From Agapetus fuscipes (lineage: Eukaryota; Arthropoda; Insecta; Trichoptera; Glossosomatidae), in assembly GCA_951799405.1 (NCBI GenBank), contig OX637334.1, positions 1,488,001 to 1,552,000 of the forward strand: a DNA stretch of 64,000 bases. Direction: 5' to 3'. Under the pieces are notes generated by a model. It made no database searches. It worked only from the letters and a program-made list of their open reading frames with translations, and was not told the DNA's origin. Shown piece after piece: positions 20,208 through 30,711 of the stretch (position 1 is the first letter of the stretch; every line of letters starts with the position of its first letter). The position numbers were made by a program, and so were the translations under genes.

Positions 20208-20541
20208 GGACCGGTCCGTAGTCCGTAGTGGCAACACTTCGGATTCGTAAATGAAAGGTTGTGGATTCGGATCCCGGCGGAGCACAAAAATATACCATTA
20301 ATATTTCGAATGTGCTCTTCGCTGGGTTAAAAAATTCATAAACCTTTACCAATGACCGGTCCCCAAAGGTCCATCCAGCCTTACAGCAACTGGGTCTTGC
20401 TTGAGTATTGGCGCTTTGTAGCGACGACCAAGCTCGTACACCTCTGCGGCACTACAACAAGTGTCATAGACCCCTAGAGTCTTTAGAATCTAGGGAGTCT
20501 CCCGCACAGGATTTAAAAAAAAAAAAAAAAAAACTTTCAGA
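20208..20541 (+). mobile_element. SINE-1b with poly(A), full length
   Basis: Head GACCGGTCCGTAGTCCGTAG, GGATTCGGATCCCGGCGGAG, body with CTCTTCGCTGGG and CCATCCAGCCTTACAGCAAC, then the alternative end GACCCCTAGAGTCTTTAGAA and CTAGGGAGTCTCCCGCACAG followed by a pure A run. Best-preserved SINE-1b here, with 30135-30460. Confidence 0.9.
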
Positions 20542-20984
20542 GATGCTCCTTTAAAATAACGGAGAAAAAAATCTGCTGATATTCATAAAATTATCAAAAA
20601 ATACTCTATTACATAAAAGTAAGATACAGTCAGTAATGCGTCTTTTTTGTTTAAGTTTTTTTTAGTTCCTACACAACCTTAAATATAATGCACTGATTTT
20701 TTTTTTTTAAATATGAATTTATTCGTATTAAGTTATTTTTCCTTACATTTTGGGAAACGTATGTTGTGAGACGTCAGCCCTCAAATGTCACCTGTTAGGT
20801 TTTCTTCCCTCAGGGCGTCCTTTTGACAACAGGGACGCACTAAGCACTTAGATATTTTCAGTGACAAAAAATAACGCTTAATGTGATACACATACTGTCT
20901 CAGTGAGCATTAACAATATAATTTATAGATTTGTTTCTGTGAAAAAGTAATGAATGAAATCAGTGATATTAAAAAATCCAAAAC
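20542..20984. other. Unassigned stretch
   Basis: Nothing recognised. Confidence 0.3.
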
Positions 20985-21130
20985 ATTTCTGAAATTTCTC
21001 GGGAAAAAGTTGTGGCGCTTATGTTAATTTTAGATTATTTTTAATATAAGTGAGCATGCAGCATGTGTTAGCGTTAACTTACAGGTGTCTACTTGTGGGC
21101 ATGTATTAAAAATATACCTTAAATAATAAT
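20985..21130 (+). mobile_element. Diverged T-unit fragment
   Basis: GTTGTGGCGCTTATGTTAAT, GAGCATGCAGCATGTGTTAG and CTACTTGTGGGCATG match the 3' half of the unit. Confidence 0.6.
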
Positions 21131-21517
21131 ATTTTCTCGCCACTTACGATGATTATTGATGTATTGTAATAATTATGTAAATATAATGTGGCACATTTTT
21201 ATTCCATTCTCAAGTCTTAACCGAATTGTGAAAAATGTAAGTCACTGTGATTAAATTATTTATAATTTCAATAAATATACTTTGCTTACAAAATATATCT
21301 TTTATGTATTTTTTAATGTGGCGACCTGAGTACGGTCCCTGACGTTGTCATGGAGATCATGAAAGAGACGGAAACATAACAAAATTTGTAATGTTTCTTT
21401 CTCTTTCTTTCATTATGTGCCTAAAATTTTGTGGCACAACCGTTTGTATAGGAAAACACTCACGCGCTCCATCTATGTATATTATTTATATCGATGATGA
21501 TTTCTCAAATCAGTGAT
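21131..21517. other. Unassigned stretch with foldback-C flank at its end
   Basis: Only the last bases (GATTTCTCAAATCAGTGA) are recognised, as the foldback-C flank found near 16800 and 55420. Confidence 0.35.
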
Positions 21518-21774
21518 TAATAATAATTCCTTGACTTAAAGGTTAGTATGAGGCTGACCACCCATACTGTAAAATAATGGTTCACTTTGCCAATGTCACC
21601 CCTGTTTCAGGGAAGGTCGGCAAGAGTTGCAGGGCTTATGTTCATTTGAGATTGGGTTTTTTGTATTGAAGGTCCACATGCGGCATGTGTGAGCGCAAAA
21701 TTATGCGTGTCTGCTTGTGGGAATGCATTTAATATGAATCTCAAATGATACATATCTTTGCAACTTAGATTTAG
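21518..21774 (+). mobile_element. T-unit, complete, with AGTGA target duplication
   Basis: Starts about 12 nt upstream of CCTTGACTTAAAGG and ends ACTTAGATTTAGATTT. AGTGA flanks both sides; removing the insert restores ATCAGTGAATCAGCAC as at 55420-55435. Confidence 0.85.
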
Positions 21775-21917
21775 ATTTAGTGAATCAGCACTTATTCAGT
21801 TTTACCTTTAATGTGGCGAGATGATAACCAATATTGATTTTAAAGTATTGTCGAAAATAAATATCATTACTTTTTTAACAGACATACATACCTACCTCGC
21901 GTATAGTAACTCATATA

Positions 21918-22112
21918 AATAATTATAAAAAATTATAAAAAACACAGAGTTTTATTTTCACAAATTGAGTTTTTATTTCCACCTCAAGTACTTTCGACTT
22001 ATTCACGTCATTATCAAGAGGATACTGAGGTGAGATATTGAGGTGGAAATAAAAACTCAATTTGTGAAAATAAAACTCTGTGTTTTTTATAATTTTTTAT
22101 AATTATTTATAA
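21918..22112. repeat. Foldback family A, near-perfect palindrome
   Basis: The left arm (AATTATAAAAAATTATAAAA, CACAGAGTTTTATTTTCAC, TCCACCTCAA) is repeated as its reverse complement on the right, with a ~35-bp loop centred near 22010 containing TTTCGACTTATTCACG. Half copies at 25952-26025 and 42008-42100. Confidence 0.9.
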
Positions 22113-22404
22113 AAATGAATTTTCACTGTGTGAATACACAAACTTTAAAAAGTCTAGTAACTCATATACTTACTAAGAAGTTGATGTTCGTAAGCTCTCG
22201 AGTATACCGGGCTCACGAAATATTGGTTCTGCGACAGCAAACTTCGGTACTAATACATGCTTCTTAGTGGAAGCTACATATGTACTTACGGATATTAATT
22301 AAGTTTTGCTTTGAGACGGCAAAAGTTTACTATTTTAGATTAAACGGATATAATAAATCTATATATAATTTCATCGGTTAAGTATACGAATATAATTTAT
22401 TTAT
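22113..22404. other. Unassigned stretch
   Basis: Begins with foldback-type flank (AATTTTCACTGTGTGAATAC); the rest is not recognised. Confidence 0.3.
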
Positions 22405-22655
22405 AAATCTATAATCTAAGTTGCAAGGATGTATTAACAAAATTCATTTTAAAAGGCATGACCACAAGCACACACGTGCAAGTTTGCGCTTACAAATGCT
22501 GCATGTGTACTTTCAAAATAATATCAAAACCTCAATTGAATATACACCCTGTAAGTTTTGCAGACCTTCCTTGTAACAGGGTGGCATTGGCAAAGTGAAC
22601 TATTTTGTACAGTATGGGTGGTCAGCCTCATACCAGACTAAAAGTCAAGGATATC
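22405..22655 (-). mobile_element. T-unit, complete, diverged
   Basis: Runs from AATCTAAGTTGCAAGGATG to GACTAAAAGTCAAGGATATC; the internal hairpin and GGGTGGCATTGG block are present. Confidence 0.8.
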
Positions 22656-22724
22656 TAATGTGTAAATTCATTATTATTTAATAAAAGACTCTAAAGAAAA
22701 CAATTTATCTTTATTATAAACTTG

Positions 22725-22970
22725 CCCAATAGGTTCCTGTAATATCCCATGCTGTAAAAATTTGGTTCATTTTTGCCAATGTTAGCCCGGTTTCAGGAAT
22801 ATGCGGCAGAATATGCAAAATTTACGGTCATGTGAGGTTTGGTTTATTTTGCAAGTACAGATGTAGCATAATATGTGAACTCAAACTTACATGTGCCTGA
22901 TTGTGGGCATGCATGAAATGTTAGCCTTTAATATAAATATATCTTTGCTACTTAGATTATAGATAAACCA
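22725..22970 (+). mobile_element. T-unit, diverged, followed by a 3' fragment
   Basis: ATCCCATGCTGTAAAAATTT, TTTGCCAATGTTAGCCCGGT and GTGGGCATGCATGAAATG, ending TTAGATTATAGAT. A second 3' fragment (TGTGGGCATGCATTTAACG, tail ATTATAG) lies at 23028-23102. Confidence 0.75.
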
Positions 22971-23102
22971 TCAAACACGCACGCTTTTGATCTGTTTCTA
23001 AGTATTTTTCAATTAATGGTTCTATAAAGATGTGGGCATGCATTTAACGTGAGATCTGGATGTGAACATATCTTTGCAGCTTAGATTATAGATTATAGAT
23101 AG

Positions 23103-24149
23103 CTAGCACTGAAATTCACAAATAATATACACCAAACAGGTTCTGAGAGAGTAAAGTTTACTATAAAGATTCGCTGAGTATTGGAGCTACGCTAGCTAAG
23201 TACTACGCTTCTACGGTGGAAGCCTCTACGGCGTAGACCTACGAACGGATATGGGAGCGCCCGCCAGAATCACAATACCTAAAGCGAGAAATCGATAATT
23301 TATACATTAGAATTAATCGTGTCGTTGCTGAGCCCTCAAACTGGCGGAGATGCCCTAGAAATTTCAAAGGCTTATGTAATACCTACATTATTTATATTTT
23401 TGTTAGGATTTTTTTGGTTCGGATACTTTTCAAATAAAACTCTACTCTTCTTTTTACTCGTTTATTTTACACGTTTATATTTATTTTTACAAAGACACTC
23501 TCATTTATTTCATTACACTGGTTTTAGTTCACTGGTCGAATTTGTTTAATGTATTTGTGGAGTTCACAGATAAGACTGACTAGTGCAAGCAACTTGCACC
23601 CTTTTATACTGAGAGATTCGGACACTCCGGAATACATAATTGCTCGAAGCTTCTCGAAGTACTTCGTCTAGAGACTTCTCTATTTACACACAATTATCAA
23701 TCCTACCCACCAATACAATAAAGAATTCCTATAACTAATACCTATACCTATTTCAATATTTACATTGTCTATTTACATAACATTATGTACAATGCATTAC
23801 ATAAAAATACTGTTTCTATATCCACCTGAAATTCAAATAGCGAAGATGTAGTAAAACTTGAAATTCATATTTATTGCATGTCCACAAACCAATAGCATAA
23901 TATTGACATGTTTTGATTAAATATCCTATTTTTACGTTTCTCAGAAGGTTCTTTATAAAAAAAAAACACTGAAAGAACTTTATGGATTTTATTGATGAAA
24001 AAAACAAACGTTATTTATATTGTAGCTTCCCTAGATGTCGTCAGAGCTTTTATAAAGTTGCCTTCTCTTCTGCCTATCTTTGTACCTACATCAATTTCTT
24101 CTTATTATTATTTTTCTTTTATATTTATTCTGTGCATATAAATACAGAT
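23103..24149. other. Unassigned, relatively repeat-poor stretch
   Basis: A palindromic CTACGGCGTAG near 23230 resembles one near 3530. A 76-codon ORF at 23319-23549 has a hydrophobic stretch (FIFLLGFFWFGYF) but also reads as T-rich noise. No gene supported. Confidence 0.3.
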
Positions 24150-24335
24150 TAAAATGGTTTACTCAGCCATAACAATTTATAAGTACGAGCTGGGAAACCT
24201 TCATTTCAACAACTGAAGTGGTTGGCGTAAAACCTTACCATTTACCAGTAAAAATAATTACTTTCCTTCGGGGACTACGCGGCAAGAAGTAATACTGTAT
24301 GTGTAGCTCAGTTGTTTTTGCGTCTTTACTCTACA
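24150..24335 (+). mobile_element. SINE-2, 5' truncated
   Basis: Begins in the body at GGTTTACTCAGCC, continues GAGCTGGGAAACC, AACTGAAGTGGTTGGCGTAA and ends TGTATGTGTAGCTCAGTTG. Confidence 0.75.
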
Positions 24336-24609
24336 ATATATATTTTTAATAGGAATGATTTTAATAGATCGTCATGTAAGTATTTTTAAAAGACCTACAT
24401 AAGGTTAAAGCGTATCTAATAAAAAAAACATTCCCCTATTCCATTTTCGACATGAAATGAAAATTTTACGACCGCAAACCAATATAACCTTCATAAAAAA
24501 TATCGTCTGCTGTAACAATCCATATATAAGAATTAGATTGGCTAAAAAAGCAATGCTTTGAGAATTTAGAATGCACTAAAGCGAGCATTATACAAAAATC
24601 TGAATTCAG
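24336..24609. other. Unassigned stretch
   Basis: Nothing recognised. Confidence 0.3.
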
Positions 24610-25410
24610 TCTATCGGTAACCTTCCAACTGTAAACGGGTGTGTTACCTAATTGTAAAAAAAAAACATATAAATGTCAAATTAGATATTTTTAAACGTGC
24701 CAACAAAATAAAATAGATGTTTTATAAAATGTGGACTAATATTTCACTTAAAAAACTATTTTGTATTCTTTCATAAAAATTGTCGAAATATTTTTCTCGC
24801 GAAAGTGACAACCAATTCTAGAAATAGTGATGTTCAAGTATGTTGGTACTATGCTCGCGGTAATAGATACTTGTGAAAATCATCCCGTACACAATGAGGT
24901 CGGAAATTTTTTGACTTCGGAATTTATCCGGTATATTTATACTTTCGACTACACTAGTAACAAACACCGTTGCTATGGTGATTTCATAGGTTTCTATGGT
25001 GGTATGTACATAGATTGAAGACAGAGTAAAGACACGTTGCTTACAAGTAAAATGAAACAAACATTTCATGTGTCGTGACTGAGACAACAACACCTTCTCT
25101 CAGTGTCAGTCTCCCCTCCACTGGCCCACGCCCTGTATATCCATTCCATCCGGGGATGTGTCACAGGACTCGCATGCAAAAGTTATGTGAGATGCGAGTG
25201 GCAGAAGGCCCTCCCGTGAAGCTACACTTTCCCAAGTGCTTACACAAAGCAAAGGAGGCTCAGAAATCACTGAAATATTATAGCCGTGAGGGTTTAGGGC
25301 TCGAGGATGAGTGAGACAGCACTATCAAAAATGCATGGCGACAGAGACTGGTGCATCATGTCGTTTGGAACTAAATCACACTCCATAGAATCACTGCCTC
25401 CATGGCTGTG
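24610..25410 (+). repeat. Inverted duplication, arm 1
   Basis: Blocks such as CGGTAACCTTCCAACTG, GATACTTGTGAAAATCATCC, CATACACAATGAGGTCGGAA-like sequence, TATGTACATAGATTGAAGAC and GGAACTAAATCACACTCCAT recur in reverse complement and opposite order at 55600-56237. Divergence is moderate (indels and substitutions). Overlapping ORFs on both strands are not conserved between the arms, so it is probably an unclassified transposon rather than a gene. Confidence 0.75.
25086..25310 (+). other. GC-richer insert encoding a 79-codon ORF
   Basis: Absent from arm 2 (near 55718) and bracketed by TGAGAC here. The frame 25075-25314 reads MTETTTPSLSVSLPSTGPRP, then a basic region (CHRTRMQKLCEMR) and ends YYSREGLGLEDE. 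No domain recognised. It may be an independent insertion, or sequence lost from the other arm. Confidence 0.4.
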
Positions 25411-25727
25411 ACTGCCTTACACAATACTTTTGAAAGGGGCAACAAAGGCGATATGTCATATGCCCGGATCGCAAAATAACTCCAACAAATGTTTATTTTT
25501 GGAAAAGCAATTAAAAAGTAAATTATATAATTCATCAGAGGCTTTAGGGGCTGAGCACAAAGGATAATAATTTGCACAGCCTTTAGTAAAAATTACGTGA
25601 ATTACTAAAATACATCTAAATGAATTACACCAGCCTTTTTGTAGGCTTGGCAACTGTGATTCGAGGTGCATCCAGATAGTAAGCGAGAGCTTTATTTGTA
25701 TTATTTCGAAATATGCAAAAAATTATA
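25411..25727. other. Unassigned stretch
   Basis: Nothing recognised. Confidence 0.3.
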
Positions 25728-25815
25728 GTAGCTGCGTCTGTAGTCTAGTGATTAGCGCTTCGTACCCGTCATATACGGTCGTGGGTTCCATTATTTTTTT
25801 CATGAGTAAGTATAA
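25728..25815 (+). mobile_element. tRNA-like SINE head of another type
   Basis: GTCTGTAGTCTAGTGATTAG (A box) and GGTCGTGGGTTCCATT (B box) with tRNA-like spacing, followed by T-rich sequence. The anticodon region differs from SINE-1, and no partner copy is seen. Confidence 0.45.
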
Positions 25816-25951
25816 AATATTTAAAAACTTAGAGTGTTATTCACAGACGGCAAATCTGTGGCTCAGTTGCCACCTATCGTGAACTTTCCGTACAAAAAAG
25901 CGATGATCTATGGATCAGCTACGGATTAAACATGTTGCGAATAACCGTGAT

Positions 25952-26025
25952 TGAGTTTTATATTCACAAATCGAACATTTATTTCACGACTTACTGACGT
26001 CATTTTTAAGAGGACACTCTTGATG
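25952..26025 (+). repeat. Foldback family A, half copy
   Basis: GAGTTTTATATTCACAAATC, GACTTACTGACGTC and AAGAGGACACT match the left arm and loop of 21918-22112. Confidence 0.6.
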
Positions 26026-26091
26026 TTTTCACATATTATGCTCTTCGCTGGGTTGAAAAATTAATATACCTTAACCAATCCGTTAAAGTCG

Positions 26092-26295
26092 GTGTTATGG
26101 GCGAGGGGTTATAACGTTGATTCGATCTCCGCTTGGATCACTTGATCATAGCTTCGACCCTGGTTCAACAGATGCCATCGCACGCACACAAGCTTCTGCT
26201 TTCGCATGAAGACAACTGGCCAGGCAAAATAGGTTGGGGGATTGCATTCCTTTCCAGAAATCTAATTTTTTTTAAATTTAAATATAAAAAAGATC
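26092..26295 (+). mobile_element. SINE-3 with internal deletions
   Basis: TCGGTGTTATGGGCGAGGGG, GATTCGATCTCCGCTTGG, TCGACCCTGGTTCAACAGAT and TGGCCAGGCAAAATAGGTTG in the family order; the middle AT-rich block is missing. Confidence 0.8.
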
Positions 26296-26332
26296 GGGGA
26301 CCTTGGTGTTTTTTATAGCGATTTAAGACCGT

Positions 26333-26448
26333 GTATCTTGCCGGTATTTTATTTTGAAATCATTTCTGACACCCTCGGTGGGATTCGAGCCTGAGCTCTC
26401 GGCACGGAATGCAAGCACTGTACCAACTGAGCTTTTGATCGAACAAAG
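26333..26448 (-). mobile_element. SINE-2 5' part
   Basis: ACACCCTCGGTGGGATTCGA and GAATGCAAGCACTGTACCAA then CTGAGCT: the head plus ~50 bp of body on the minus strand. Confidence 0.8.
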
Positions 26449-27232
26449 AAAACCGGACAAAATGAAGTTAAAATGATTGATTATTTATGTTTTCTTAAAA
26501 ACAAATTACTAATTAAACAGTATTTATTTTCACACAATATATCAATTTATTTCAAATATAAATTACTGAGTTAAAATATTTGTTTACTGGTTTAACTTTT
26601 TGTATATGCCTCGCACTTAAGCGTAATGTTTGTCCATTACCATATTTTCCCGATGAAACACAGAAAGGCGGCTTAAGTGTTGATTGGATAACTTATTACC
26701 AGGCAACATCTGCTGCTGCTTTTTGTTCTACACAAGATTATCACGAAACTTTGTTTGGTATTAAGATTTATCACAGATTTATCACACGGCAAAAAAATAT
26801 GTCTATCGAAATTAAAAAAAAAAAAATTAGTCGGATAAAACCAAAATAAAATGTTTTAATAATATTATAAGGTTACATCGGTAAGGTGACAAAGGTTACA
26901 TCGAAAGCGCTCGAAGAAATAAATCAATTCGTGACGAAAAACTTTGTGTTATACATATTTTTACAGCCTTCACAACCTTTCAAATTTTAGCGCACTTTTT
27001 ACACTAAATCTGCAGTTTTTGTTCTTACACTTAACTCTTAGAAAAAGAGTTACAGTAATGAAAAAAAACAAATATGTTTATTAATTGTATATCTTAATTA
27101 TAAAGTTTAAACAAAACACATAACGTAGAAATTGTCACCACAAAAAAATATTTAAAAAAACTTTTTTTTCACATTTTCTGCGTTTTTTCCGTGTGTGCTG
27201 TTTTTTTTTCTTTTTAATTACAGAACTATACA
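26449..27232. other. Unassigned AT-rich stretch
   Basis: 26470-26545 shares TTTTCTTAAAAACAAATTAC with foldback D at 34318. The 89-codon ORF at 26580-26849 (start MFTGLTFCICLALKRNV) has no recognisable domain and ends in poly-lysine from an A run. Confidence 0.3.
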
Positions 27233-27384
27233 TTACAATACAATAAAAATTGCTTTGTTTTAATTCACATGAGTTTATTTTTGGACACGACCAGTTTCGG
27301 GAGAAGCAGTACCTCCCATCTTCAGGTGTAAACCAAAAATAAACTCATGTGAATTAAAACAAAGCAATTTTTATTTTATTGTAC
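27233..27384. repeat. Foldback family E, palindrome with hammerhead-core-like loop
   Basis: Arms of ~48 bp (CAATAAAAATTGCTTTGTTT, TAATTCACATGAGTTTATTT) are inverted at 27332-27382. On the minus strand the loop reads CTGAAGAT, GGGAG...CTCCC, GAAAC. Confidence 0.85.
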
Positions 27385-28379
27385 ATATTAAAATGAACTT
27401 TCACGAAGTTACTGCTGAAAATCTAGATAATAGAACTATACATTATTGAGTGCAATGTTGGGGCATTTTATATAATGTCCATAGTTTTTTAGTAAATATG
27501 GAAAAGGCCAAAATCTTGTCGGTTACACCAAAACCATACTTCGAAAACGCAGCTGTTTGCATGGACATAAACAACAACAAAAAATCATCGTAGAGCTATG
27601 GGAGTTAGCGCATTAGAAAGAGCGGAAACTTTTTAAGTAGGATAGCATTCATAACTCATTTTTGACCAAAATATCGTGTCCTTTTAACCATCGATATACA
27701 AGATTTTTCCACACTCTAAACTTAGACTACGCCTTTTTATTTCAGGATACCAATTTAAAATTCAGGGCACCCTACAGAATTTTTTGCGTAGAATTTTTCT
27801 TTGTGCGCGTCCGAGTCCCGTGAGATAAAAATACCGACACCTGACTCCTTCCCTTGCCCTTGAGTCTCGCCTGAATTTCAGAGCTAATTTTTGTGGTTGC
27901 CCGTGAACCGTATATCGATCAGGCTTTGTCGAGGAGTTGGAGAAGAGTTAGCGGGGGAAGGAGGAAGTTAGGGGTAGCAGGAGAAAGTTGAGGGAGGCAG
28001 GAGGAAGTTTGTGGAAGGTTGGGGGTAGAGAATTGAAGGGTAAGTAAGGGAAGTGTGGAGCACAGTACCTTTATGTTATATTATATGTCCTACTAGAAAT
28101 GAAGCCCTTTTTAGAATGGCTGTGAAGATTTTTTTTATAAGTAAAAAATCAGTGTCATTTGAATGTATCAAATAAAATAGTTTTTTTTATGCTGTAAATG
28201 CTTAGGGCATGTTGCACCAACCTCCAATCAATATTTGATAGACACATTAAATTTGATTGCTCAATTCTGGTAAGGACCTCGGTTAAATATTTCTCGGAAA
28301 TGGGTTTATATGATGGAATTTGAACAGGAAATATGTTGTACATCTGCTGACTTACGTATATGCAACCAAATTTTTTATT
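27385..28379. other. Unassigned stretch
   Basis: Includes a G/A-rich run of imperfect GGAGGAAGTT-type units at about 27930-28050. No element or gene recognised. Confidence 0.3.
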
Positions 28380-28440
28380 TGAACCCCTCCAGGTGTAACG
28401 CCAACAAGAAGCTACACTATATGTGTAGCTTAGTTGCGTC
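28380..28440 (+). mobile_element. SINE-2 3' end
   Basis: AGAAGCTACACTATATGTGT followed by AGCTTAGTTGCGT. Confidence 0.6.
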
Positions 28441-28829
28441 AGTCTAGACTAGTTGAGCAACTTCCCAAAGCAACACTCAATCAATATTCCATTTCCTAAA
28501 AGCTTGCCTTGCGCGCAGCAATGTCACCTCTAAGGTGTTGGCATCTCACTCAGCGTAAGTCCCACTTTTCCGTGTGAGATATTCAGGCTGTTAGCGCTGT
28601 ATCGACACGTATGGGGTCAGTCTAAAAAGACTCCTTTGACCCCTGGGCCATCGATTATTTGGTTTGGAAATGCAGACTGTTATAAAACCAACAGTTTCTT
28701 TTTGTAAAATGGACTCGACACACTTAAAATAGACCTCGGTTTTGTGACGTCATCCATCTACATCCATAATGTACGTTACAAAGATATATTGTCATTTAAG
28801 GCTCATACATATTTAATGCAGTCAATTAA
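28441..28829. other. Unassigned stretch
   Basis: Nothing recognised apart from a few T-unit-like bases near 28785. Confidence 0.3.
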
Positions 28830-29131
28830 GTTCCTTGACTAAAAGGTTGGTATGAGGCTGGTAGATGGATCACTCTACCAATGTCAATTTACAAGGGAAA
28901 ATCGGAAAGAGTTGCAGGGCTTAAGTTCATTTGAGACTGTTTTTTTAATGTTTTTATTAAGTACGCTTGCGGAATGTGTAAGCACGAACAAATTAAAATC
29001 CGAGCCTCAAATGAACATAAACCCTGTAAATTTAGCCGCCCTTCCCTGAAACAGGGGTGACATTAGCAAAGTGAACCTTTTTCACAGTATGAATGGTCAG
29101 CCGCGTACCGACTTATAAGTCAAGGAAGATC
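28830..29131. mobile_element. Two truncated T-units, 3' to 3'
   Basis: A plus-strand copy (28830-28988, from CCTTGACTAAAAGG to GTAAGCACGAAC) abuts a minus-strand copy (28991-29131, ending CTTATAAGTCAAGG). Both lack their 3' third, so together they form an inverted repeat with both 5' ends outward. Confidence 0.8.
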
Positions 29132-29264
29132 TTCACATAAATATTTAATCTAGAAACAGAGAGGGTTCGTTTTTGGACCAACCATCTTAAATTGCAAGAT
29201 AATATTTGCTTTAGTGTACATCTAAGGCTTTCAAGCAAAGCTCACTTGAAATCACTCACTAGGA

Positions 29265-29345
29265 GTGCCCTCGTATATTCCATACATTATCGATTTACGC
29301 GATCGAGGTGAGACTTACGCAGTTTTTTTATACTTAGAGTACAGT
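29265..29345. repeat. MITE-Y partial copy
   Basis: CTCGTATATTCCATACATTA, CGATTTACGCGATCGAGGTG and a TATACTT end match the reverse complement of one half of 31535-31682. Confidence 0.6.
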
Positions 29346-29359
29346 GATGTCATGTACAT

Positions 29360-29895
29360 GATGTCGTGGTAGAGGAAGACCGAGAAAGGTATGAATGTAT
29401 CAAATTTCCGAAATTGCGAATGAATGGTATATCCAGAGTCATAATAAAAGATGAGCCTGTATGAAGAAGTTTATGACCAGTTATGACTCTGGAGGAAATG
29501 AAAGAAGTGTGTAAGGACAGAAAGAAATGGCGGTTGATCTGTAATGTTGGCGGCTAGGGTTTGTTAAATTGTAATTTGTTTTCTGTTTAGTTTTGATGAT
29601 ATTATTAATTTACTGATTTACGAAATGTAATTTGTCGTGTGTATTCCTTGACTTATAGGTTGGTATGCGGCTGACCACCCATGCTGTAAAAATGGTTCAC
29701 TTTGCCAATGTCACCCCTGTTACAGGGAAGGGCAGCAAGAGTTGCAGGGTGTATGTCCATTCGAGATTTGGTTTTTATGCTGTAGGTTCACATGAGGCAT
29801 GTGCAAGCGCGAACTTGTACGTGTCTGGTTGTGAGAATGCATGTTATTTGAATCTCCAATGTAACATATCTTTGCAACTTAGATTAGATTAGATA
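29360..29895 (+). pseudogene. LINE-A 3' end: ORF remnant, 3' UTR and T-unit
   Basis: 29370-29555 aligns with the LINE-A C-terminus (CGTGGTAGAGGAAGACCGAG, ATATCCAGAGTCATAATAAA, GGCGGTTGATCTGTAATGTT) with frameshifts. About 90 bp of UTR follows, then a T-unit from 29643 to an ATTAG tail. It shows the native order ORF, UTR, T-unit. Confidence 0.9.
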
Positions 29896-30134
29896 CATGA
29901 ACTTAGGCGTTCCAATACCCGATTTGTTTTACATTAAATTTCAATAGGTGCCACATCGCAAGGCAAAACATCTGCTGCTAGAATCAAATATGGACAAACA
30001 GGTTACACGACAGTTCGTCCACATTTCGATCACATGCAACATTAGGTCCAAAGACTGTTCTATCACAGCAAAAAACCGTCAACGACGTTAGCCATGTTGA
30101 AAGCACCGGTTCCCATAGCTTGGTTGGCATCTTG
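29896..30134. other. Unassigned spacer
   Basis: Nothing recognised. Confidence 0.3.
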
Positions 30135-30460
30135 GACCGGTCCGTAGTCCGTAGTGGCAACACTTCGGACTCGTAAATGGAAGGTTGTGGATTCGGATCC
30201 CGGCGGAGCACAAAAATCTACCATTTATATTTCGAATGTGCTCTTCGCTGGTTTGAAAAATTCATAAACCTTTACCAATGACCGGTCACCAAAGGTCCAT
30301 CCAGCCTTACAGCAACTGGGTCTTGCTTGAGTATTGGCGCTTTGTAGCGACGACCAAGCTCGTACACCTCTGCGGCACTACAACAAGTGTCATAGACCCC
30401 TAGAGTCTTTAGAATCTAGGGAGTCTCCCACACAGGATTTCTTAAAAAAAAAACTAAATT
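30135..30460 (+). mobile_element. SINE-1b with poly(A)
   Basis: Nearly identical to 20208-20541, with the same alternative 3' end (CTAGGGAGTCTCCCACACAG) and an A run. Confidence 0.9.
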
Positions 30461-30711
30461 AATTAAAACTACAGTGCCAAATTGTCCTTGACCAATGTGT
30501 CTGTGGACGAGTTATTTGTGGCCATGTTTTATGTGACCGATGAGTCGTGTGACAGAAATGTATTTGGGTGATCTGTCTGAACGAGCTGTCTTTGACCGAT
30601 TTATCGTGACACGAATCAAATCTACGTGAAATAGAGAGAGAGTGATGATATTTGGTTCAGATAAATAAAGAGCACCCGAAAACACCTTCAAAACTGTCAT
30701 TTTTAGCTCAC
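30461..30711. other. Unassigned spacer
   Basis: Contains repeated GACCGAT/GTGGACGAG-like words that recur near 31440-31490 (GGACGAGTTTTATGTGG), perhaps an eroded repeat. Confidence 0.3.

Noticed and set aside
21918..22112. Transcription terminator or rRNA-type stem
   Set aside because: The palindrome has a dispersed family and transposon-like flanks; it is a foldback repeat.
24818..25093. 91-codon ORF as a host gene exon
   Set aside because: The related arm at 55762-56058 does not preserve the frame, and ORFs occur on both strands; treated as repeat.
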